Assembly (NCBI RefSeq): GCF_014284475.1
Contig: NZ_WJBC01000001.1
Span: 124,001 to 188,000, forward strand
DNA: 64,000 bases
Origin: Acetobacterium fimetarium
GTDB taxonomy: Bacteria > Bacillota > Clostridia > Eubacteriales > Eubacteriaceae
Direction: 5' to 3'
This document shows, one piece after another, positions 9,845 to 18,053 of this stretch. Below the pieces are notes generated by a model. The model did not search any database. It worked only from the letters and a program-made list of their open reading frames with translations, and was not told the DNA's origin. Positions within the stretch are counted from its first letter, which is position 1, and every line of letters starts with the position of its first letter. Both the position numbers and the translations under genes were made by a program.

Positions 9845-10402
9845 TCATTCCAGTAGCTGTTTCAGAAATAACTCAAAGGATTGATACCGAAATAGCGGCA
9901 TCTGAACGATGGTGATGCAATTCATGATGATGAATTTTGCCGTTTCGTGAGCCCCCAATCTGATTTGGATGGTATTGTCCGCGGCGGCTCTGGTCAGTTC
10001 CGCGGCAATCAGGTCAATCAATTGGTCGATAAAACGATGATCTTTTTGTAATCCGCCATCGCTATACGCCTGATCCCCATAAAGCTCCGGAGTCAGCCAA
10101 TACTGCCTGAAGTTGCGAATAAAGATCTCCAATTCATTAAAAACCCGATGCAGCTTCGGATAAATGTCAGCATCTGCGGCAATAATTTCCGCAACGGCAT
10201 CAAGGAAGCGCTGCCAATAGTCGGTCATCATTTCGAACACCAGGTCTTTTTTGGTCGGATAGTAATTATAGATGGTACCGAGGGCGATTCCACAGGCTTT
10301 TGACAAAGCCCGCATGCTTAACTTTTGATAACCCTGTTGATATAAGATCTCCTTGGCGTGACTTAAGATCAGCTGTTTAGGATTTTCAATGATCCGGGCC
10401 AT
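9845..10402 (-). CDS. TetR/AcrR-family transcriptional regulator
   Basis: A 185-aa repressor-type protein. The N-terminal HTH is typical of TetR: AKEILYQQGYQKLSMRALSK, then GIALGTIYNYYPTKKDLVFE (about residues 14-52). The C-terminal ligand domain is divergent, as usual. The frame extends upstream, but GGAGGG lies just before the ATG at 10402 and a palindromic operator precedes it, so that start is preferred. The neighbours are an EFR1 flavodoxin/ferredoxin upstream and a small membrane protein downstream, all on the minus strand. The ligand is unknown. Confidence 0.9.
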   Translation of the reverse strand: MARIIENPKQLILSHAKEILYQQGYQKLSMRALSKACGIALGTIYNYYPTKKDLVFEMMTDYWQRFLDAVAEIIAADADIYPKLHRVFNELEIFIRNFRQYWLTPELYGDQAYSDGGLQKDHRFIDQLIDLIAAELTRAAADNTIQIRLGAHETAKFIIMNCITIVQMPLFRYQSFELFLKQLLE

Positions 10403-10426
10403 TGTCCGCCCTCCTTCCATCTTCAA

Positions 10427-10468
10427 ATGAACTGTGTTCATCCTATAATATCTTGCCGGGATTGTCAA
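10427..10468 (-). promoter_or_regulatory. Promoter and palindromic operator of the TetR gene
   Basis: The perfect 15-bp palindrome ATGAACTGTGTTCAT (10427-10441) lies immediately after a minus-strand promoter, TTGACA (10463-10468) with 17 bp to TAGGAT. Placement right behind the -10 box fits steric autorepression by the TetR protein. The site is seen directly; the identity of the binder is inferred. Confidence 0.65.
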
Positions 10469-10476
10469 GCGGATCG

Positions 10477-11250
10477 TCAGTTATCGTTTGACAAACTGAC
10501 AATCCCCTGATACTGCTTGCTGACCGGGGTATGCACCAAAACCGTGATCGCTTTTTGGGGACATTGATTGACACAGCGATAGCAAAGGGTACAGCGGTTC
10601 AGCTGCGCGATGCTTTGATCGGTTATTTTGAGATTCTTCATCGGACAGATCCTGACGCACTTGCCACAACCATTACAGGCGGCTGAAATTCGGACATCCC
10701 GTTCAGCTTTTTTTTCAAGGGCCCCAAAATGGGCCCGTTGGGTCCATAAGCCCAGGTACCGGGAAACCGGATTAAAGCCACGCTTCTTGACCACCCCAGC
10801 GGTGATGTTCTGGCCGGCTCGGCGGAGCTTCTGGTCAGCCTTTTTGAGATAGCGTTGCCGCTTACTGGCGTTGGCCAAGGGAAACAAGAAAAAATTGCAG
10901 ATATTGTTGGGCATGTTAAAATGTTCAGCATAGCGAATATCGACTGGAACCCCTGTCAGCAATTCGGTGAAAACCCGGGCCCCGTCGCCCGAAAACAGCA
11001 GCTGCGTACAAAAAATGATCAGCTTTTTGCCCGCAAATGCAGCTTGATTGTTGCGCACAAAGGCACGCATAATTTTGGGGACGCAGGAACCGTAAATGGG
11101 ATAACAGACGACAATGGTCTGCGCCGCGGTTATTATCTCATTAAAATCCACAGCTTCCTCAATCGAATAACAGGTCGCGTCCATTATTTGCGAAAAGCGT
11201 TCGGCAATGTATTGTGAATTACCGGTTCCTGAAAAATAGATGGTTATCAT
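10477..11250 (-). CDS. EFR1-type flavodoxin/2x[4Fe-4S] ferredoxin fusion
   Basis: 257 aa. The N-terminal flavodoxin-like fold opens with IYFSGTGNSQYIAERFSQ (FMN phosphate loop) and continues with VCYPIYGSCVPKIMRAF. Two [4Fe-4S] motifs follow near the C-terminus: CNGCGKCVRICP (about 191-202) and CTLCYRCVNQCP (about 219-230). EFR1 proteins are common in anaerobic Firmicutes and are thought to move electrons between flavin and Fe-S centres; substrates are unproven. AGGAGGA supports the ATG at 11250. A homologue lies at 25024-25830 in this window. The TetR promoter begins inside the short gap after its stop. Confidence 0.92.
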   Translation of the reverse strand: MITIYFSGTGNSQYIAERFSQIMDATCYSIEEAVDFNEIITAAQTIVVCYPIYGSCVPKIMRAFVRNNQAAFAGKKLIIFCTQLLFSGDGARVFTELLTGVPVDIRYAEHFNMPNNICNFFLFPLANASKRQRYLKKADQKLRRAGQNITAGVVKKRGFNPVSRYLGLWTQRAHFGALEKKAERDVRISAACNGCGKCVRICPMKNLKITDQSIAQLNRCTLCYRCVNQCPQKAITVLVHTPVSKQYQGIVSLSNDN

Positions 11251-11286
11251 TGGTGCGACTTCCTCCTGTTCGCCACTGCTCTGGCG

Positions 11287-11421
11287 CTAATTTATCTTTA
11301 TTTTAGTTTGACCCCGATCCTCCCGGAAGCTGGTAAATTTCGGTACCGCCCAGCGGGTGTTGCGGTGCCACTTATAGCCCAGTTTATCTAAGGATTGCTT
11401 CGGCTGAAACGGGTTTAACAT
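11287..11421 (-). CDS. Possible 44-aa ORF or gene fragment
   Basis: An ATG at 11421 opens 44 codons rich in Lys, Arg, Trp and Pro (MLNPFQPKQSLDKLGYKWH at the start, ending TKIKIN). The composition is protein-like, but there is no ribosome-binding site. The sequence just upstream, CTTATTAACTTATG-like, is repeated near 39440-39478 at the edge of IS21 debris, so this may be a fragment left by a rearrangement. I do not recognise the product. Confidence 0.25.
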   Translation of the reverse strand: MLNPFQPKQSLDKLGYKWHRNTRWAVPKFTSFREDRGQTKIKIN

Positions 11422-11850
11422 AAGTTAATAAATTAACGTCAGGCACCGTTAGTACTTTTACAGCATATCTAACTTTAATCTCAAACAATGATGGCGGGTT
11501 TATCTTTCATAATGGTCAGATCATCATTTTTCCATTACCAGTTGAACCATGGTTAATTCGCACAAATATTCATTATCTGCTGACGCAGATCGCCGCTCTT
11601 CTGCTCCAACTCTATGAAAATGGCATATCAGACCTGCGAAAAATAAAAAAGACCATAAAAACGATCTTCTGACTTGTTAATAAGCTTTAGCACGCAACTC
11701 ACACGAGAAGATATAATTTTCATCGAGAAACGCACGTGTGTTAGCATTCCTTGAAATTATTATAGCAAAATAAGCCACCAACCTCGTTATAATTTGCACG
11801 GGAATTTAGGTTATATGTTCAGCACTTGTATCAACTGTTTTTGTATCAAA
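11422..11850. other. Gene-free stretch with a start-less open frame
   Basis: No gene can be supported. On the plus strand one frame is open for roughly 80 codons (about 11424-11675), with a plausible hydrophobic stretch (IIIFPLPVEPWLIRTNIHYL) but no start codon or ribosome-binding site. It is most likely the remains of a deleted gene beside the IS scar. Confidence 0.3.
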
Positions 11851-12296
11851 TTATTCTTTAGTGATAGGATTCTTAGATAATTTCAATGATTTCTTCCGTC
11901 CTTTCAGTTTTGGTCTCAAAGCATCAGGACCGCCAATTCTGAAATCATTAACCCCTTTAGAAATCAAAGGTGGATTGTTCATTCTAACTGACAAAGCCAG
12001 TTTCTGATAGGAGATCTCTGTTTTTAAGTATAACTCTACCACATGAAGTTTAAATTCAAAAGTATATGTTTCTTTTTTCTTGGAACGCATTAAGCCTATT
12101 GATTTATAAGCATTTAGCCATTTCATAACATCTTGAGAAGATTTTTCTCCAAACTTATTTGCTAAAAACTTTTTTCCTCCTTCACCATTCATGGATACAT
12201 TTACAATTTTTTTCTTGAATTCATAATTATATTTTGCCATAAAAACCCGACCTCCAATTACTAGATTTTTAGGTCTAACTTTTGGGGGTCGGTTCA
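11851..12296 (-). mobile_element. IS3-family (IS150-like) remnant: truncated OrfA plus one end
   Basis: An ATG at 12240 opens about 129 codons. They begin MAKYNYEFKKKIVNVSMNGE and contain two HTH-like units (TYTFEFKLHVVELYLKTEIS is the second), as in OrfA of IS150-type elements. OrfA ends early and no OrfB (DDE integrase) follows. The right end reads TGAACCGACCCCCAAAAGTT on the minus strand, a typical IS150-type terminal repeat that stops at 12296. Just beyond it lies the 85-bp repeat that also occurs near 15050, so the IS appears to have inserted into that sequence. The other IS end is missing: this is an inactive scar. Confidence 0.75.
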
Positions 12297-12380
12297 CAAA
12301 GATCCGCTCTCCTTATTAACAAGTTCCCGCTATTAAAAAGTTACTTACTGAAATATTTATTCTATAATTTCTCAGACCAT
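12294..12380. repeat. 85-bp direct repeat, copy 1 (second copy at 15048-15134)
   Basis: From the stop codon of the 372-aa ChW protein to the IS end, the sequence nearly matches 15048-15134, which lies upstream of the 414-aa paralogue. In copy 2 it encodes a short C-terminus-like peptide (IKWSEKLLNKYFGK) before its stop. In copy 1 that frame is replaced by the end of the ChW gene. The pattern indicates tandem duplication with recombination at TGGTCTGAGAAATTAT. Confidence 0.7.
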
Positions 12381-13490
12381 AAAAGCAGGATATCCTGCAA
12401 AATCAATATTTCCTGTTTGTGTTATTGCTGTATCTACGTTGCCATCAACATCTTCAATACCAGAAATAGCGAATACGCCATCAACTGTTGTTGAAACTGC
12501 GCTAACTGGAATGTGAATGGTTACTTTTGTTTCTTTTTGTTCAATATTTGCTGCATCTGTTGTTACCGTTGAACCAGCCGGAAGTGCTATACCAGCAAAT
12601 GTATAGTTATTGATATTCTTGATCGAATCGAAATCTAAATAGCTCTCTGCATCTGTTACCGTATAACCAATCGTTTTTTCATCAGCACCAACTTCTTCTG
12701 TGAAGGTTACATCTAATTCAGAGATTTCAGGAGCAGTTACATCAGTTGCTGCTTTTACTAACTTAGTCAGTGCATCATTAATGGCTTTTGTTGCTGCATC
12801 AACGGTTGCCTGGGTAGATGTGTCAGGTACCGGATGATCATGAATCGCTTTTTCCAGGGCTGCAACTGAAGCTGGGGTATAGTCATCTTTAGTCTGTATA
12901 ATTTTTTCTGCCGCACCTAAAGCTCGATAGTAAGGAACAAAGTCAGCTACTTTAACAATGCCAACGGATAAACACTCTAACCGTTGGCTGGCGCCTACGG
13001 TTCCCAGTTTGCTGCCATCGGCAACCATTGCGACATCCCCAACATCTTGGACATGGCCACTGTATTGAACGCTGTATCCCGCTAATTGATGATTAGAAGC
13101 ATCCAGCAATTTGATTTGGATCGCTTCAATCCGTTTGCTTTCGCCGATTGTTCCAGCAAAATGAGGTCCTTCTTGCCATGTCGATGGATCATTCACATCA
13201 CATATCCAGCCATAGTCCTGGATGTGAAGATTGTAAACAATCTTAGCGCCGGCGGGAATCTCACCAGTCAGTTTAATGCTAACGCCTTCAATTCTTCTGC
13301 TTAACCCGGGGGTGCCAATTTGCTCTGAACCCTGAACCCACGTTCCGTCAGTTGGATAATTACCAACATCCTGGATGTGCGCTCGATACTCAACGCCCAT
13401 CGCACTCGCATCATTTGCAAAAACATTTGATGAACCAACCATCAGAAGCATCATGATGATTGTAAATACACTTACTGAAATTTTTTTCAT
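12372..13490 (-). CDS. Secreted ChW-repeat surface protein, paralogue 1
   Basis: 372 aa. A signal peptide (MKKISVSVFTIIMMLLMVGS, cleavage near FANDA) is followed by three ChW repeats at about 33-175; the first two core motifs are HIQDVGNY and HIQDYGW and the third, HVQDVGDV, lacks the tryptophan. Then come an Ala-rich helical linker (about 190-245, ATKAINDAL type) and a C-terminal beta-rich region with a VTAPEISELDVTF start, resembling surface-layer add-on domains. ChW repeats are proposed to bind carbohydrate or cell-surface ligands. The first ~200 aa are almost identical to the paralogue at 13679-14923, whereas the C-terminal halves are unrelated. The stop falls exactly at a recombination boundary, so the C-terminus may be truncated. 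Confidence 0.88.
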   Translation of the reverse strand: MKKISVSVFTIIMMLLMVGSSNVFANDASAMGVEYRAHIQDVGNYPTDGTWVQGSEQIGTPGLSRRIEGVSIKLTGEIPAGAKIVYNLHIQDYGWICDVNDPSTWQEGPHFAGTIGESKRIEAIQIKLLDASNHQLAGYSVQYSGHVQDVGDVAMVADGSKLGTVGASQRLECLSVGIVKVADFVPYYRALGAAEKIIQTKDDYTPASVAALEKAIHDHPVPDTSTQATVDAATKAINDALTKLVKAATDVTAPEISELDVTFTEEVGADEKTIGYTVTDAESYLDFDSIKNINNYTFAGIALPAGSTVTTDAANIEQKETKVTIHIPVSAVSTTVDGVFAISGIEDVDGNVDTAITQTGNIDFAGYPAFMV

Positions 13491-13611
13491 TTCAATATCC
13501 TCTTCTCTTTATTATTTTTATTTTTAAAATCCCTACTGGGAAATTATGAAAAAGCATACCGTGCGGAAGAACGTTTTGAAGCGATAATCTGAAAATCGCG
13601 ATAAATGGTGA

Positions 13612-13660
13612 GGGAGGTCGGCTGACCATTAATTGATCAGCCGACCTCCCGATTTTTCTT
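13612..13660 (+). terminator. Strong hairpin between the two ChW genes
   Basis: GGGAGGTCGGCTGA and TCAGCCGACCTCCC pair perfectly around an 11-base loop. The T-rich tail (GATTTTTCTT) is on the plus strand; leftward transcripts from the 414-aa gene meet the same stem without a good U tract, so it may only attenuate readthrough into the next ChW gene. Confidence 0.6.
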
Positions 13661-13678
13661 GGTCATACGTTTAAATTT

Positions 13679-14923
13679 CTAGATTTTGAGTGTTTTATTG
13701 ACTGATGCTTGAATTTGTGATTTGTTTAAACTACCGAGGTTAGCTATTGCGTCAGCTGCTACCTGTGCATTGACATCAGTAAGATTAGCGGCTGTTACAC
13801 CAGTAATTTCAGCACCGGTATAATTGGCAACAGTAGCGGTATTCTTATATGCACCTGCATTAATTGCCGCTAGAGCTGGTCGCAGCGCTACATAATTTGT
13901 AGTATCGGTTACTTTAAGCGTTACCGTATATGGACCGGCTACAGAAATGCCGGTTACGGTAACTGCCGGTATGACGATTGTTGCAGTGCCAGGATTTAAT
14001 TCACCAGAAGTTACTGATGCATTATCAGATACGTAACTTTCTACAAAAACATCTGGTGTTTTTTCACCTAAAGTAGCTTTAAATGCTCTTGCTAATACTC
14101 CTTTTAAGGTATCTATATTATACTCATCAGCGAGATCAACCGTCAGTGTGCTGGAGATTTGGGTAACGACTGGTTGTTTTGTTAATTTTATGACATTAGC
14201 CACTGCCTCATTAATTGCCTTTGCTGCAGCATCAACTGCTGCCTGGGTAGGTGAGTCAGGTAACGGATTATCATGAACCGCTTTTTCAAGAGCCGCAACT
14301 GACGCTGGGGTATAGTCATCTTTATTCGCCATAATTTCTTCTGCCGCACCTAAAGCTTGATAGAAAGGAACAACGTCAGCTACTTTAACAATGCTAACTT
14401 TTAAACACTCTAAACGTTGGCTGGCGCCTACGGTTCCCAGTTTGCTGCCATCGGCAACCATTGCGACATCCCCAACATCTTGAACATGGCCACTGTATTG
14501 AACGCTGTATCCCGCTAATTGATGATTAGAAGCATCCAGCAATTTGATTTGGATCGCTTCAATCCGTTTGCTTTCGCCGATTGTTCCAGCAAAATGAGGT
14601 CCTTCTTGCCATGTCGATGGATCATTCACATCACATATCCAGCCATAGTCCTGGATGTGAAGATTGTAAACAATCTTAGCGCCGGCGGGAATATCACCGG
14701 TCAGTTTAATGCTAACGCCTTCAATTCTTCTGCCTAACCCAGGGGTGCCAATTTGATCTGAACCCTGAACCCATGTTCCATCAGTTGGATAATTACCAAC
14801 ATCCTGGATGTGCGCTCGATACTCAACGCCCATCGCACTCTCATCATTTGCAAAAACATTTGATGAACCAACCATCAGAAGCATCATGATGATTGTAAAT
14901 AAGCTTGCTGAAATTTTTTTCAT
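13679..14923 (-). CDS. Secreted ChW-repeat surface protein, paralogue 2
   Basis: 414 aa with the same layout as the 372-aa neighbour: signal peptide (MKKISASLFTIIMMLLMVGS), three ChW repeats to about residue 175, and an Ala-rich linker (YTPASVAALEKAVHDNPLPD region). The C-terminus, about 255-414, differs: a VDLADEYNIDTLKGVLARAF segment and a VTGISVAGPYTVTLKVTD beta-strand-rich part suggest an Ig-like or bacterial surface domain that I cannot name. DNA identity with the neighbour is very high up to the linker and then drops, pointing to recent duplication with domain exchange. A good ribosome-binding site (GAAGAGGATATT) precedes the ATG. Confidence 0.88.
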   Translation of the reverse strand: MKKISASLFTIIMMLLMVGSSNVFANDESAMGVEYRAHIQDVGNYPTDGTWVQGSDQIGTPGLGRRIEGVSIKLTGDIPAGAKIVYNLHIQDYGWICDVNDPSTWQEGPHFAGTIGESKRIEAIQIKLLDASNHQLAGYSVQYSGHVQDVGDVAMVADGSKLGTVGASQRLECLKVSIVKVADVVPFYQALGAAEEIMANKDDYTPASVAALEKAVHDNPLPDSPTQAAVDAAAKAINEAVANVIKLTKQPVVTQISSTLTVDLADEYNIDTLKGVLARAFKATLGEKTPDVFVESYVSDNASVTSGELNPGTATIVIPAVTVTGISVAGPYTVTLKVTDTTNYVALRPALAAINAGAYKNTATVANYTGAEITGVTAANLTDVNAQVAADAIANLGSLNKSQIQASVNKTLKI

Positions 14924-15047
14924 TTTAATATCCTCTTCTCTTTATTATTTTGATTTTTTAAATCCACAAAAAAGCTTTTAGCTCATTCATGACTGTTACT
15001 TTAATCGCTGTTAATATCCTCCTCCTTCACGATCCTCAACCCCTCAA

Positions 15048-15134
15048 AGATCCGCTCTCCTTATTAACAAGTTCCCGCTATTAAGGAGTTACTTACCGAA
15101 ATATTTATTCAATAATTTCTCAGACCATTTAATC
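15048..15134. repeat. 85-bp direct repeat, copy 2
   Basis: Matches 12294-12380 with few differences. Here it continues leftwards into GAGGGGTTGAGGATCG and the 414-aa gene upstream region, and rightwards into a short frame ending IKWSEKLLNKYFGK. This looks like the 3' end of a deleted gene upstream of the ChW gene. No complete gene lies between 14924 and 15359. Confidence 0.65.
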
Positions 15135-15199
15135 GGCTTGCTTTTTCCGCTTATACCAACTTTTTATTCTCGATAATCTTATCACATCATCCGATGCCA

Positions 15200-15227
15200 T
15201 AACTGTCCTCGACATAATTAACCGTTT
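15200..15227. promoter_or_regulatory. Candidate LytTR direct-repeat site, copy 2
   Basis: TAACTGTCC (15200) and TAACCGTTT (15219) are spaced 19 bp start to start. The same pair in the same sequence setting occurs at 17233/17252 in front of the LytTR regulator gene. LytTR proteins bind tandem 9-bp direct repeats about two helical turns apart. This copy is about 280 bp upstream of the 414-aa ChW gene. The assignment is inferred. Confidence 0.4.
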
Positions 15228-15359
15228 TCCCGACATATTCTGCATGTTTTGGGTCTCTTTGGTACGCTTTCAAACGTTAATTGAACTGGTCATTTTTAAT
15301 TGTAAATTAATAGCTCTATGGTGTAAGTAATTTAACGACGCCTGGCACCGGGGCTTGTT

Positions 15360-17093
15360 CTAGTTGGCTGCCGTGATGCCCGTTACCGCTTCGGTAGAGT
15401 CGCCATCAATTGCAGTTTCCTGATCGACGGTATAGCTGTCAGCTCCTTCAACCCCGTTCTAGGTCAGGGAAATGCCGTGACTGGCCGCTTCAGCCGTCAG
15501 GCCGCCCGGTGCCGGAGCGACTCTAACCAACCGTATTTCAATCGCCTCCAGGCGCAGGCTCTGGCCTTCGGTACCGGCACTTTCGCCGTCAGCCGACCAT
15601 TTTGTTTCCCAGCCGTCATTCTGAACATGAGTCCGATACTGCACCGAATACCCTGGCATATCCACCAGCCGGATCTGGATGGCTTCCAACCGGAGGCACT
15701 GTCCCTCGGTTCCGGCGGGCTGACCATCTCTTGTCCAGTCCGTTTCCCAGCCGGTATTCTGCACATGGGTTAAGTATTCAATATGTGCCCCAGCTGGCAG
15801 ATTTTCCCCGGTAAGATTAATCTCAATGGCTTCCAGGCGCAGGCTCTGGCCCTCGGTTCCGGATCGATTGCCATCCGATGCCCAGGTGTTTTCCCAGCCG
15901 TTGTTCTGGATATGCGTCCGATAGGTGACGCCGCTATTCGTCTCTTCGGTCCACTGGGCATACAGGGTTGTCGTTGCGGCGGCAGTAAAGTCTGCCCCGT
16001 CGGCATAGGCTGTGCCAGTGCCGTCTTGTTTGGTGTTCCAGCCGGCAAAAGTGTAGCCCGTGCGTTCAAAGATGTTTTTGACTAATGCTTGTTTTGTTGA
16101 TTCAGTAAAAACCTGTTCCGCCATGGTACCAGACCCACCGTTTTCGTTGTAGGTTAGGGCATATGTTTGAACTACTAACGGCCAGCCATACCAATAACCC
16201 GATTGACTACTGGTGTCAGCCGCTTCATATAAGGCCACCGCCGCAAGCGTGTTGCCGCCGGCAATGGTGAGTGTGGTGGCTTTGCATGCTTTAAACGCAT
16301 CTTTGCCAACCGTTGGTGGGGTTGCCCCCACGGTGAGGTTACTCAATAGCGGGCATTGAGAAAATGCTTCCATACCGATTGCGGTTATCTTTGGCACTGC
16401 CACCGTGGTTAAGTCTCCGCAGCCAGCAAATGCGCCAGCCCCGATTGAGGTTGCCTCCGGTATTTCCACCGTGGTTAAGTCTTTATCATTCATAAATAAC
16501 TGGTCGTTAATTGAGGTGATCAGGGGCATTTTTACCGTTGTTAAAACCCTGCAGTTAGTAAATGCAGCGATACCAATTGAGGTTGCCGCCGGCATCTCAG
16601 CTGTTTCCATTTTTTCACAGTTAGCAAAGGCACCGGTGTTGATTGTTTCTACCGCTGCCATATTGATATGAACCAATGCGTCATCCATCGAAAATGCCCC
16701 CTCGTCGATTAAGGTTACCGCTGGCACTTCGACGCTGGTTAACGCCTGGCAGCCATTGAAAGCCTCTGCCCCGATTGCGGTAACCTTTGGCATCGTAACG
16801 GTGGTTAAAACCTCACAATTACAAAATGCCCAGTCATCAATTGATTTGACATCATCTGCCGCAAACAGATGTGTTACGGTCGTTTTATCGGCGATTACCG
16901 TTGATGTTGGTACTGTATTGTCGGCATTGGTTTCATGAATAGTACCATCACTTTGCAGCACCCCGTAAACCTCGCCTTCCGCCTGCACCGGCATGGCCAT
17001 TGGCGGCAGCAGCTGTACCACCATCACCAGAGTCAAGATTAATGACCATATTTTCTTACCCCTTTTTTTACTGATTGTTTTTTTAGTTTCCAT
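15360..17093 (-). pseudogene. BspA-like LRR / InlB-repeat / ChW surface protein, C-terminus cut by a nonsense codon
   Basis: From the ATG at 17093 (AGGAGGAAAAAGC before it) 544 codons run to a TAG at 15459-15461. The order is: signal peptide (ILTLVMVVQLLPPMAMPVQA); BspA-type leucine-rich repeats (about 60-270, repeated VTAIGAEAFNGC style); a Flg_new/InlB_B repeat (about 310-385, FAGWNTKQDGTGTAY); three ChW repeats (HIQNNGW, HVQNTGW, HVQNDGW) to about 525; then the start of an FN3-like domain. The TAG stands where FN3 domains have Trp (ISLT-stop-NGVEGADSYTV). The frame stays open for another 32 codons to a second TAG at 15360, so a TGG-to-TAG change probably removed the tail. The product is likely still secreted. 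Confidence 0.8.
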
Positions 17094-17232
17094 GCTTTTT
17101 CCTCCTAAATTTCTTTCCTGGGTTGCAATGATCATCCTAAAATAGTCCGATTCATAAAGCGTTTCTGCCTTATCAAGTGCACTTTTTAGACAGATTTTTC
17201 TACCGATTATGCTATCACATAAACAGTCATGG

Positions 17233-17260
17233 TAACTGTGCGCAACATAAATAACCGCTT
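17233..17260. promoter_or_regulatory. Candidate LytTR direct-repeat site, copy 1
   Basis: TAACTGTGC (17233) and TAACCGCTT (17252), 19 bp apart, lie in the divergent promoter region between the LRR/ChW gene and the LytTR regulator gene. About 60 bp of flanking sequence is also similar to copy 2 (GACATAATTAACCG versus AACATAAATAACCG). Autoregulation plus control of surface proteins is the inferred role. Confidence 0.45.
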
Positions 17261-17334
17261 TGCCGTCATTTTTTGCATTATCAACCTGTTTTTTATGGTA
17301 AACTAAAGAAAACGAAGGAAGGATATAACACTCC

Positions 17335-18042
17335 ATGACACTTAAAATTGCGGTATGCGATGATAACCCCAGCGACAGACAACGCCTGATCGCGCTGATT
17401 AAATCAGAAAATTTCGATTGCGAGTGCACCGCCTATGAAAGCGGTGAAATGTTGCTCTGGGATTTTGACAGCGGCGTTCACTTTGACATCATCTTTCTTG
17501 ATATTTTTATGACCGGGATAACCGGCGTGACGGCGGCCCAACAGATTCGGTTGACGGATGCTGAGACGCTGTTAATCTTTGTCAGCAGCAGCGATGAGTT
17601 TTACCGGGAATCCTATGATCTTTATGCCTTTAACTACCTGATTAAACCCCTGACAGCAGACAAGCTGAACGAGGTTCTGGGCCGGGCCCGGGAACAGCTC
17701 AACCGGGATGCCGATCAGGTTGTTCGCATCGCCTTCATGGGCAGTTTGCATACCATCCGCTGCAGCCAGCTGCTGTATCTTTCGAGCAAACAGCACATGG
17801 TGAATTTTTGCCTGAAAAGCGGCGAAATTCTGAAATCCTATGGCAAACTGGACGACTTTGTCGCACAACTTCCTGCTGACAGCTTCATCCGCTGTCATCA
17901 GAGCTATCTTGTCAATTTGAACCATGTCACCGCCATGACAACCGCTGCATTTACTCTTGGCGACATCACTATTCCTATTTCCCGCAGCTATTCCGAACAG
18001 GCACGGAGCCAATATCGTGCCCTGTTGTTTCGCAACTTTTAA
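17335..18042 (+). CDS. LytTR-family response regulator (AgrA/VirR-like)
   Basis: 235 aa. The receiver domain (1-118) has an acidic pair in IAVCDDN and the phospho-acceptor Asp56 in FDIIFLDIFM; the conserved Lys is in NYLIKPL near 107. The LytTR DNA-binding domain (about 130-232) is recognisable from YLSSKQHMVNFCL, FIRCHQSYLVNLNHV and ITIPISRSYSEQ. It should activate or repress genes through direct repeats such as those at 17233 and 15200. GAAGGAAGG lies about 15 bases before the ATG. It is followed 11 bp later by its partner kinase. A divergent surface-protein gene suggests regulation of cell-surface functions. Confidence 0.93.
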   Translation: MTLKIAVCDDNPSDRQRLIALIKSENFDCECTAYESGEMLLWDFDSGVHFDIIFLDIFMTGITGVTAAQQIRLTDAETLLIFVSSSDEFYRESYDLYAFNYLIKPLTADKLNEVLGRAREQLNRDADQVVRIAFMGSLHTIRCSQLLYLSSKQHMVNFCLKSGEILKSYGKLDDFVAQLPADSFIRCHQSYLVNLNHVTAMTTAAFTLGDITIPISRSYSEQARSQYRALLFRNF

Positions 18043-18053
18043 GGAGGCGCAAA

